Positions 42,005 through 49,201 of a stretch of 64,000 bases of DNA are shown one piece after another. The notes under the pieces were generated by a model that did no database searches, was not told the origin of the DNA, and saw nothing but the letters and a program-made list of their open reading frames with translations. The position numbers were made by a program, and so were the translations under genes. Origin of the DNA: Ravibacter sp964562455 (GTDB taxonomy: Bacteria; Bacteroidota; Bacteroidia; Cytophagales; Spirosomataceae); contig CAZLTN010000006.1 of NCBI GenBank assembly GCA_964562455.1, positions 47,497-111,496 on the forward strand. Direction: 5' to 3'. How positions within the stretch are numbered: the stretch's first letter is position 1; each line of letters opens with the position of its first letter.

Positions 42005-42545
42005 ATAACTTGCTAAGCTTAAAATATCCATTCCTGATCTCGTCTTCAGGCTGGCCGTCTTCCACCCCGGAAATCCTGATTGCTATCTCATTTTTTACGC
42101 TGGCGGGGAGCAAATCTTCGATTTCGTAGATATCATCCACATCGAGGGCGTATTTATCATCAATATGCGACGATAAGTGACTGTCCCAAAATACAGTCTT
42201 TTTAGCCTGTGCAATTGCACCGGCCAGGGAATCCGCTACTACAATCCGTTTGTAATGATATTCCTCGAACTCGTTTTCCTTGTATCCTCCGAGGTTTACG
42301 AAATATAATTTCAGATCATCACGAACTGTGATTTCGCCACGTGGCACCACGTCCACCCGGTATCCCTCCACTTTTGTAACTGTCCGATAGGCATCGATAT
42401 GCACTTTTGCGTCAGCCTCCGGCCAGAACTCCAGGATAGCAGGCACGAAATCTTTCAGCTCATTCCCGACAGAGAAAAAGATATCATGCTGCTCGGTATG
42501 CCTTCCGGCAGGCTTACATCCCAACAGCATCATGTATAGTTTCAT
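42003..42545 (-). CDS. DUF1543 family protein
   Basis: A 180-residue cytoplasmic protein of the DUF1543 group. The opening MKLYMMLLGCKPAGRHTEQHD with Cys10 and the block GNELKDFVPAILEFWPEA are characteristic. A second half of similar strand pattern (LYFVNLGGYKENEFEEYHYK and then the DSLAGAIAQAKKT helix) suggests an internal duplication. The function of the family is unknown. It is a single-gene unit that converges on the lipoprotein gene. Confidence 0.78.
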   Translation of the reverse strand: MKLYMMLLGCKPAGRHTEQHDIFFSVGNELKDFVPAILEFWPEADAKVHIDAYRTVTKVEGYRVDVVPRGEITVRDDLKLYFVNLGGYKENEFEEYHYKRIVVADSLAGAIAQAKKTVFWDSHLSSHIDDKYALDVDDIYEIEDLLPASVKNEIAIRISGVEDGQPEDEIRNGYFKLSKL

Positions 42546-42905
42546 AAGATGGTCTGGTTAACATTTTTGAAAGGTCGACTACTGATAGGGGTGCAATTAA
42601 TAAAAATCATCTGTACCGAAAAAACAGCCTGAGCAAATTCTGGTCCGCCGCGGGTGCCGGTCATGGCGTCCATTGTGACGCGTAATATTCAACGGGCGGT
42701 ATGGACCGACGCTATGCGTCTGTAATTATATGTCCCGGGTACAACCAACCTAACCTGTTTCCTGAACAATCGAAATCCCCGCAAAGCATTTCCTTACAGA
42801 GCTGTAGGCTCGGTCCATATCGTAACGCCGGATTTTAATCCGGCGGGGAGCAAGCGCAATACGCAAAACCTGATTAAATTGCGCGTCTTTTAATACAGAA
42901 GAATT
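42546..42905. other. 360-base gene-free region with palindromic segments before glnS
   Basis: The region has no credible open frame. It carries several complementary blocks: TATGGACCGA (42700-42709) with TCGGTCCATA (42810-42819), the short palindrome ACGC-TAT-GCGT next to the first arm, and the nearly perfect hairpin CGCCGGATT-TT-AATCCGGCG (42826-42845). Together they span about 150 bases and look like a decayed repeat element or a structured 5' leader of glnS. No transposase, target-site duplication or tRNA-like fold was found. Confidence 0.5.
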
Positions 42906-44579
42906 ATGGCCACGGAAGAAACCAAAGAAACAAAATCGTTAAATTTCATTGAAGAAATCATAGAAAATGACATTTCAAGTGGAAAGTACGACAGCATAAT
43001 CACGCGGTTTCCGCCAGAACCCAACGGCTACCTTCACATTGGCCACGCCAGCAGCATTGTTCTTAATTTCGGGTTAACGGAAAGATACAAAGGCTATACC
43101 AATCTCAGGTTCGACGATACAAACCCGGTTACAGAAGAAACCGAATACGTCGAGGCTATCAAAGAAGACGTGCGATGGCTGGGATTCGACTGGGAAAATG
43201 AATTGTATGCCTCCGATTACTTCGATACCCTTTATAACTACGCAGTTATACTCATCGAAAAAGGCCTCGCCTATGTAGACGACAGCTCTTCCGATGAAAT
43301 AGCCCGGCAGAAAGGGACTCCCGTCACTCCCGGGACCGACAGCCCGTACCGCAGCCGTACCAGAGAAGAAAATCTTGCCCTGTTTGAGAAAATGAAAGCC
43401 GGCGAGTTTCCTGACGGCAGTAAGACGCTCCGGGCCAAAATCGACATGGCGCACCCCAATATGCTCATGCGCGATCCGGTACTCTATCGCATCAAACATG
43501 CCAGGCACCACCGCACGGGCGATAAATGGAAGATATATCCCATGTACGACTTTGCCCACGGGCAGAGCGATTCCATCGAAAAGGTAACACATTCGCTGTG
43601 TACGCTGGAATTTGTGCCGCACCGCGAACTTTACGACTGGCTGATTGAAAAACTGGGAATATACCCCTCCCATCAATATGAATTTGCACGCAGGAACGTC
43701 AATAACACCGTTACCAGCAAGCGCAAACTGATGCAATTGGTCCACGAAAAATACGTTTCGGGCTGGGACGACCCCCGTATGCCTACCATTGCCGGTATGA
43801 GAAGACGCGGGTATACACCAGAGTCAGTCCGTGATTTTGTGGAACGGATCGGTGTTTCAAAAAGAGAAAACAGTGTCGACCTCAGCCTGCTCGAGTTCTG
43901 TGTGCGTGAACATCTTAACAAAATAGCGCAGCGGCGGATGGTAGTGCTAGATCCCCTGAAAATTGTTATAACCAATTTCCCGGAAGGCGAAACAGAAACC
44001 TGCCGAAGCGAAAATAATCCTGAAGATCCTTCTTCAGGAGAACGTGAGGTACCTTTTACCCGTGAAATTTTTATAGAAAAGGACGACTTCATGGAAAATC
44101 CACCGAAAAAATACCACCGCCTTTCACCCGGTCAGCACGTCCGGCTGAAGAGCGCGTATATTATACGATGCGACGAGGTTGTAAAGGATGCCGAAGGACA
44201 AGTTACGGAGATCAGATGCAGCTATATTGAAAACAGTAAAAGCGGGCAGGATACCTCCGGCATTGCTGCCAAGGCTACCCTTCATTGGGTCTCTGCCGTT
44301 CACGCCGTCCCGGTTGAAGTCCGTCTTTACGATCGCCTCTTCCTGGTGGAGGACCCCAGCGAAGGTGAGGGTGACTTCAAAGATCATATCAATCCCGAAT
44401 CGCTGAAAACAATAACCGGGTATGCAGAACCTGCGCTTGCTGCCGACTCTTCCGACGCGCACTTCCAGTTCCTGCGATTAGGATATTTCTATGCTGATAA
44501 GGAATCAGCACCCGAATACCTGATTTTCAACCGTACTACTACGCTCAGGGATAATTTCGCCAAGGCGGTACAAAAGTAG
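42906..44579 (+). CDS. glnS: Glutaminyl-tRNA synthetase
   Basis: Charges tRNA-Gln directly. The 557-residue class I synthetase carries the HIGH signature in PPEPNGYLHIGHASS and the KMSKS-equivalent TSKRKL. Between them lie FDDTNP, the acceptor-stem region with SPYRSRTREENL and FAHGQSDSIEKVTHSLCTLEF. The C-terminal half has the two beta-barrels for anticodon binding (RLYDRLFLVEDPS-like VRLYDRLFLVEDP). The length is close to the E. coli enzyme. Presence of GlnRS means the organism does not have to rely on the Glu-tRNA-Gln amidation route, which is usual for Bacteroidota. A palindromic repeat begins at the base after the stop. Confidence 0.97.
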   Translation: MATEETKETKSLNFIEEIIENDISSGKYDSIITRFPPEPNGYLHIGHASSIVLNFGLTERYKGYTNLRFDDTNPVTEETEYVEAIKEDVRWLGFDWENELYASDYFDTLYNYAVILIEKGLAYVDDSSSDEIARQKGTPVTPGTDSPYRSRTREENLALFEKMKAGEFPDGSKTLRAKIDMAHPNMLMRDPVLYRIKHARHHRTGDKWKIYPMYDFAHGQSDSIEKVTHSLCTLEFVPHRELYDWLIEKLGIYPSHQYEFARRNVNNTVTSKRKLMQLVHEKYVSGWDDPRMPTIAGMRRRGYTPESVRDFVERIGVSKRENSVDLSLLEFCVREHLNKIAQRRMVVLDPLKIVITNFPEGETETCRSENNPEDPSSGEREVPFTREIFIEKDDFMENPPKKYHRLSPGQHVRLKSAYIIRCDEVVKDAEGQVTEIRCSYIENSKSGQDTSGIAAKATLHWVSAVHAVPVEVRLYDRLFLVEDPSEGEGDFKDHINPESLKTITGYAEPALAADSSDAHFQFLRLGYFYADKESAPEYLIFNRTTTLRDNFAKAVQK

Positions 44580-44665
44580 TTTTACCACAAAGGCACAGAG
44601 GACACAAAGATGACAGGGTAAAAACCTCTGTGAAACCTCCGTGTCTTCTGTGCCTCTGTGGTAAA
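44580..44665. repeat. CACAGAGG-family palindromic repeat, well preserved copy, after glnS
   Basis: The left arm (44580-44609, TTTACCACAAAGGCACAGAG and onward) and the right arm (44637-44665, ending TGCCTCTGTGGTAAA) pair over almost their full length with few mismatches, leaving a 27-base loop. It starts directly after the glnS stop, so it could terminate or protect the transcript. It belongs to the same family as 10860-10935. Translation of this repeat gives the spurious protein HRGTEDTE..., a known false-gene pattern. Confidence 0.85.
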
Positions 44666-44794
44666 TCCGTCGGGGCGCACGCCCTTTCCAAGACAAATTT
44701 CTTCATCCAAGAATAACCTAAAAAATAGCAGGTTCCCCGGAGCAAAGTTCTAAATTAGCCCCTGTTAATATTCCATTACTCACAGATTACCAAT

Positions 44795-47308
44795 ATGGAT
44801 TCAAGAAGAGAATTTATCAAGAAAGCCGCCATGTTGTCGGGTGCCGCCGGCATGATGAGCATGCTACCTCCCTCTATCCAGAAGGCGCTTGCTATCGATC
44901 CTGAAAAAGGCACAACTTTCCTCGATGCAGAGCATGTCGTGATACTTATGCAGGAAAACCGCTCATTCGACCATAGCTATGGGACCTTACAGGGAGTACG
45001 GGGTTTTAACGATCCGAGGGCTATGATCCAGCCTGACCGGAATAAGGTATGGCTTCAGAAAAATGCCGCCGGCCAAACCTACACCCCGTTTCGTCTGAAC
45101 ATACACGACACCAAATCGACCTGGATGCAGGCGCTGCCCCATTCATGGGAAAACCAGGTGGACGCGCTCAATAAAGGTAAAATGGACGGATGGCTTGAAA
45201 ATAAGAAATCCGGGAATAAAGATTACCAGGAGATGCCCCTTACCATGGGGTACTACAACCGGGAGGACATTCCTTTTTATTATGCCTTTGCCGACGCCTT
45301 TACCATCTGCGACCAGAATTTTTGCTCTTCTCTCACCGGTACTACGCCTAACCGGCTTTATCTCTGGTCGGGTACAATCCGCGAAAAGCAGAACTTTGAA
45401 TCGAAAGCAAATGTGCATAACGGCGACGTGACCTACCAGAAAGAAGCCCAGTGGACTACTTTGCCTGATCGCCTCGAAGACGCCGGTATTTCCTGGAAAA
45501 TCTACCAGAATGAGCTGAGCGTCGATGTAGGTTTTGAAGGCCCGGAAGAGGAATGGCTGGCTAACTTTACTAACAACCCGCTCGAATGGATGAAACAATT
45601 CAACGTTTGGTATTCGAAAGGGCTGCAGGATCATTTACCGGTAGCTCTGAAAGAGCTACCCGGGAAGATCGAACAACTGGAATTGCAGCTGGCAGAGGCC
45701 AAACAAAAGAACGAGGATACCACCCAGCTTCAGAAAATGCTCAACTGGGCCAAATCTGATCTGAAAATCGCCCGGGAAGTTGCCGCAAGGTACCCGCGCG
45801 AAGATTTCGGGAAGCTCAGTAAAAGGGAGCAGAATCTTCATAAAAAAGCATTTTGTGACAACTCCGGAGACCCCGACTACCATAAAGTAGCGGAGGTAAA
45901 ATATGACGATAACGGTGTTTCCCGCACTATGTACCTGCCAAAAGGAGACATTTTCCACCAGTTCAGGCAGGATGTAAAAAACGGTCAGTTGCCTACCGTT
46001 TCTTACCTCGTGGCTCCCAAAAACTTTTCCGATCATCCCGGGGCACCCTGGTACGGCGCCTGGTATATTTCCGAAACGCTCGACATTCTGACTCAAAACC
46101 CGGATGTATGGAAAAAAACCGTATTTATACTCTGCTACGATGAAAATGACGGATATTTCGATCATGTAACGCCGTTTTTTCCGCCGAAGCCGGGCGGGAG
46201 CGGAAAAGTAAGCGAAGGGATCGATACATCTGTCGAAATGGTAAATATGAAGCATGAGCTGCAGCGCGTACGTACCAACGCAGAGCGTGTTTCGAGGGAC
46301 GGCCCCATAGGCCTGGGCTTCAGGGTACCATTGGTGATCGCCTCCCCCTGGAGCAGGGGCGGATACGTCAACTCCGAGATATGCGATCACACTTCCATCG
46401 TGCAGTTCCTGGAAGTATTCCTTACCCATAAAACCGGTAAGCCCTTCAGGGAAGAAAATGTTTCGCAATGGCGTCGCACGGTATGCGGTGACCTGACTTC
46501 CGTATTCAGGCCTTATAACGGCGAAAAAATAGATTTTCCGAAGTCGGTCGATAAGATGCCATTTGTCGAGGGTATCCACAAATCACAGTTCAAAGAGCTG
46601 CCGAATGGCTTTCGCGCGTTGTCGGAAGAAGAAATCAGTCGGGTAAACCAGGCAGTGCCGGGTACAGGGGCAATGCCGGGACAGGAAAAGGGCACCCGTT
46701 CTTCAAATGCCCTTCCTTATGAATTGTATGCCGACGGGAAAGTCCTCGGCAACAAGACCTTTGAGCTTACGCTGCAGGCCGGGAACAAGCACTTCGGCAA
46801 AAAATCTGCGGGAGCACCCTTCCTCGTTTATTTGTACGGAAAGGAATACGAGGTCAGAGCATATGCGGTAAAGGCCGGGGATAAGCTTACGGATTCGTTT
46901 TCTCCGGACCTGTTTGAGAACGGGGAAATTCATATTGCCGTATACGGCCCAAACGGCTTTTTCCGTGAGTTCAGGACCGGCAGCTATTTTCCTGAAATCA
47001 GCCTGTCCTACAAAACTTTGGCAAAAAGCGGCCGGCCGCGAGAAGAAGTTATCATCAGTTTCAGGAATACAGAACCAAAAGCAGGGAAAATCACGGTGCG
47101 GGATAACTGCTACGGAACCCCGGAGCAAACCATAAGCGTCTCAGGCTCAAAAATCAACCAGGTCACAATCCCCCTTTCCAGAAGTAGAGGGTGGTACGAT
47201 CTGAGCGTGACGGTACCTGATGCGCCTGCATTTTTTTTCAGGTTTGCAGGTAAAGTAGAAACCGGCCTGGAGAGCCTCACAGACCCTTTTATGGGGGCTG
47301 TTTTATGA
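44795..47308 (+). CDS. Phosphocholine-specific phospholipase C (Tat-exported)
   Basis: A periplasmic or secreted enzyme that would release the head group from phosphatidylcholine or sphingomyelin. The 837-residue protein opens with a twin-arginine signal (DSRREFIKKAAMLSGAAG). The catalytic alkaline-phosphatase-like core (about 40-580) carries the family sequences HVVILMQENRSFDHSYGTLQ, GTTPNRLYLWSG and LCYDENDGYFDHVTPFFPP. Two C-terminal domains (DUF756 type, about 640-830) follow, each beta-rich. These parts and the total length fit the PLC group of P. aeruginosa PlcN. It could serve phosphate scavenging, but no Pho box or phosphate genes are nearby. Confidence 0.92.
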   Translation: MDSRREFIKKAAMLSGAAGMMSMLPPSIQKALAIDPEKGTTFLDAEHVVILMQENRSFDHSYGTLQGVRGFNDPRAMIQPDRNKVWLQKNAAGQTYTPFRLNIHDTKSTWMQALPHSWENQVDALNKGKMDGWLENKKSGNKDYQEMPLTMGYYNREDIPFYYAFADAFTICDQNFCSSLTGTTPNRLYLWSGTIREKQNFESKANVHNGDVTYQKEAQWTTLPDRLEDAGISWKIYQNELSVDVGFEGPEEEWLANFTNNPLEWMKQFNVWYSKGLQDHLPVALKELPGKIEQLELQLAEAKQKNEDTTQLQKMLNWAKSDLKIAREVAARYPREDFGKLSKREQNLHKKAFCDNSGDPDYHKVAEVKYDDNGVSRTMYLPKGDIFHQFRQDVKNGQLPTVSYLVAPKNFSDHPGAPWYGAWYISETLDILTQNPDVWKKTVFILCYDENDGYFDHVTPFFPPKPGGSGKVSEGIDTSVEMVNMKHELQRVRTNAERVSRDGPIGLGFRVPLVIASPWSRGGYVNSEICDHTSIVQFLEVFLTHKTGKPFREENVSQWRRTVCGDLTSVFRPYNGEKIDFPKSVDKMPFVEGIHKSQFKELPNGFRALSEEEISRVNQAVPGTGAMPGQEKGTRSSNALPYELYADGKVLGNKTFELTLQAGNKHFGKKSAGAPFLVYLYGKEYEVRAYAVKAGDKLTDSFSPDLFENGEIHIAVYGPNGFFREFRTGSYFPEISLSYKTLAKSGRPREEVIISFRNTEPKAGKITVRDNCYGTPEQTISVSGSKINQVTIPLSRSRGWYDLSVTVPDAPAFFFRFAGKVETGLESLTDPFMGAVL

Positions 47309-47317
47309 CGTGGAAAA

Positions 47318-47403
47318 ATCTTTTTTAAAAAAAATTAAATTTTTCTTTAAAAAGATGTGACGACGTTGTTACTTAGCCGTCATAATTATGAAGTTTTTCA
47401 TAA
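47318..47403 (+). other. A/T-rich hairpins between phospholipase C and pncB
   Basis: ATCTTTTT (47318-47325) pairs with AAAAAGAT (47349-47356), and TTATGAA (47386-47392) with TTCATAA (47397-47403). The first lies 10 bases after the phospholipase stop. With only A-T pairs in the stems, these are weak, and the stronger candidate terminator is the next hairpin inside the pncB end. Confidence 0.35.
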
Positions 47404-47414
47404 CGTTGAGTAAA

Positions 47415-48914
47415 TCAGATATCCGTTTTTGACCTATCAGAAACGGATATTTTGTTTTCAGACGTTCCCCTCCTTTCCAAAATCAGGCTTGTTTTCAATT
47501 CAAACAGCTTTTTTTCAAGCCCAACCTGGTAGATGTGCGGGTTGGTAAAGCGTCTCGTCCCTTCATAAACACTGCTCAATTGTAGCCGGGTGAGCTCTTT
47601 GATGTCTTCTATACCAGGAAGCCTGTAAACCAACGCCCCTTTCCGGTAAACGGGTACCAGGAGATCTTCAAAAGTAAAAGTCCCGTCAAACGATCTCTGT
47701 TTTGTAAAATCGTAAGGATGTATCATCCGGACGGTATCTTCCAGCTCAAACTCCTCGTTATAGATCATATCCGCTACAAAAACACCATTTCTTTTAAAAC
47801 GGCGCACCTGGAGTATACCCGGCGTCGATGTTTTTATTGACTGCTCCGAAAGTTTAAGCTTATAGTTCCACTGCCCGTCGGCTCCCTTTATTGCGGCAAG
47901 CTTGTAAACTCCGCCGAGCGCAGGTTGGTCAAAGGCAGTTACCAGCTTTGTCCCTACTCCCCATGTATCTATGCGGGCACCCTGCTCTTTCAGGCTCTTG
48001 ATAATATATTCGTCCAGGTCATTGCTGGCAACTATCGATGTATCCTTAAATCCGTTCTCATCCAGAAGCTTCCTGCTTTCTATGCTCAGATAGGCCAGAT
48101 CACCGGAATCAAGACGGATTCCCAACAGCCGGTGCCCCTTCTTTTCCAGCATTTTCCCGACCTCTATCGCATTCCTGACTCCGTTCAGGGTGTCATAAGT
48201 GTCGACCAGCAGGATCACGTTATTGGGCATATGCTCGGCATAGGCTTCGAAGGAAGCTTTCTCCGAATCGAAAGACATCACCCAGCTATGTGCATGGGTC
48301 CCTTTTACGGGTATGCCGTATTCCCTGCCTGCAAACACGTTGGAGGTCGCGTCAAATCCGCCTATATAAGCGGCGCGGCTGGCCGTCACTCCTCCGTCAG
48401 GCCCCTGCGCACGCCGAAGCCCGAATTCCAGGAGTTTATCGTCAGGCGCTACCAGTCGCATACGTGCCGCTTTGGTAGCTATCAGCGATTGAAAGTTCAC
48501 AATATTAAGTAATGCCGTTTCCAGGAGCTGGCACTGGATAATAGGGCCTGTCACCCTGATCAGGGGCTCGTCGGGAAAAACCAGAGTTCCTTCAGGAACG
48601 GCATCCACGTCACAGTTAAACTCCAGATCCCGCAGGTAATCGAGAAAACCTTTCTCAAATAAAGGCAATTGATCGGCTCCCCGCAATGTGCCCAGGTATT
48701 CCAGGTCGGACGGCCTGAACCGGAAACTATCCAGGTAGCAGACCACGCTCCCGAGCCCGCACGAAACCGTAAATCCTCCCTGGAAAGGGTGTTTCCTGAA
48801 ATAAAGATTGAAGACGGCCTGCTCTTCCGCTTTCCCGGTTTTCCAGTAGCCATAAGCCATTGTCAGTTGGTACAGGTCGGTCAGAAGCGCAGACCCTATA
48901 TAGGTATTTTCCAA
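47415..48914 (-). CDS. pncB: Nicotinate phosphoribosyltransferase
   Basis: Joins nicotinate to PRPP to give NaMN, a salvage step in NAD synthesis. The protein has the family sequences ALLTDLYQLTMAYGYW near the start, VFNLYFRKHPF, FGLRRAQGPDGG, GTHAHSWVMSF (with the catalytic His region), LVDTYDTLNG, GIRLDSGDL and GTKLVTAFDQPALGGVYKL. No ATG precedes the conserved start. I use TTG at 48914 (499 residues). A TTG at 48983 would add 23 residues, but it lies within a candidate -7 box TATATTTG (48988-48981), so it should be upstream of the transcript. The C-terminal residues are encoded by a terminator hairpin. Confidence 0.92.
   Translation of the reverse strand: MENTYIGSALLTDLYQLTMAYGYWKTGKAEEQAVFNLYFRKHPFQGGFTVSCGLGSVVCYLDSFRFRPSDLEYLGTLRGADQLPLFEKGFLDYLRDLEFNCDVDAVPEGTLVFPDEPLIRVTGPIIQCQLLETALLNIVNFQSLIATKAARMRLVAPDDKLLEFGLRRAQGPDGGVTASRAAYIGGFDATSNVFAGREYGIPVKGTHAHSWVMSFDSEKASFEAYAEHMPNNVILLVDTYDTLNGVRNAIEVGKMLEKKGHRLLGIRLDSGDLAYLSIESRKLLDENGFKDTSIVASNDLDEYIIKSLKEQGARIDTWGVGTKLVTAFDQPALGGVYKLAAIKGADGQWNYKLKLSEQSIKTSTPGILQVRRFKRNGVFVADMIYNEEFELEDTVRMIHPYDFTKQRSFDGTFTFEDLLVPVYRKGALVYRLPGIEDIKELTRLQLSSVYEGTRRFTNPHIYQVGLEKKLFELKTSLILERRGTSENKISVSDRSKTDI
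47419..47458 (+). terminator. Terminator for phospholipase C lying inside the pncB 3' end
   Basis: ATATCCGTTT (47419-47428) pairs perfectly with AAACGGATAT (47441-47450) across 12 bases, and the plus strand continues TTTTGTTTT, a good terminator for the phospholipase C transcript. The same bases encode the last residues of the converging pncB gene (KISVSDRSKTDI and its stop), so coding and termination share the sequence. Confidence 0.65.
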
Positions 48915-48980
48915 TTTCGATCCGGGATTTTGTGTCTGAAAGGGATTTTCACCTCTGATTTTTTGTGAAGCCGGGAAGTT

Positions 48981-48988
48981 CAAATATA
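48981..48988 (-). promoter_or_regulatory. Candidate -7 box for pncB
   Basis: On the minus strand TATATTTG matches TAnnTTTG. No TTG lies at the standard -33 distance, so the call is tentative. If it is real, transcription begins about 7 bases downstream and excludes the TTG at 48983 as the start codon. Confidence 0.35.
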
Positions 48989-49152
48989 TAGGAATTCAAT
49001 CAAAAAAAATCCACTCCATATGCAACTTTCAGTTGTTCCGTTCTATCATTTACTCAGTTGGTTTACCCGATCCCGCTAAAAAGACACGGTGCCGCTCATC
49101 CTTTTGGACGACCATTTATGTAAAGAAAGGTTCTATGCATTACAAAGTACCA

Positions 49153-49160
49153 TAATTTTG
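49153..49160 (+). promoter_or_regulatory. Candidate -7 box for the outer-membrane beta-barrel gene
   Basis: TAATTTTG matches TAnnTTTG, 42 bases before the ATG at 49202. The -33 region lacks a clear TTG at the right distance. It lies in the divergent gap shared with pncB (48915-49201). Confidence 0.42.
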
Positions 49161-49201
49161 CTTCACAGGTCGGACAAAAAGAAGATCTCAATCTATTAGC
49201 T

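Noticed and set aside
42546..42905. tRNA or other structured RNA gene before glnS
   Set aside because: No cloverleaf, TTC-type arm or acceptor pairing could be made; only palindromic blocks are visible.
44505..44745. Two small minus-strand frames after glnS with Cys/Leu-rich translations
   Set aside because: They are translations of the CACAGAGG palindromic repeat (HRGTEDTE, LCVLCAFVV), a known source of false genes.
47318..47356. Main terminator of phospholipase C at the A/T hairpin
   Set aside because: The stem is only A-T pairs and followed by GTGACG, so it is weaker than the hairpin with a T run at 47419-47458.
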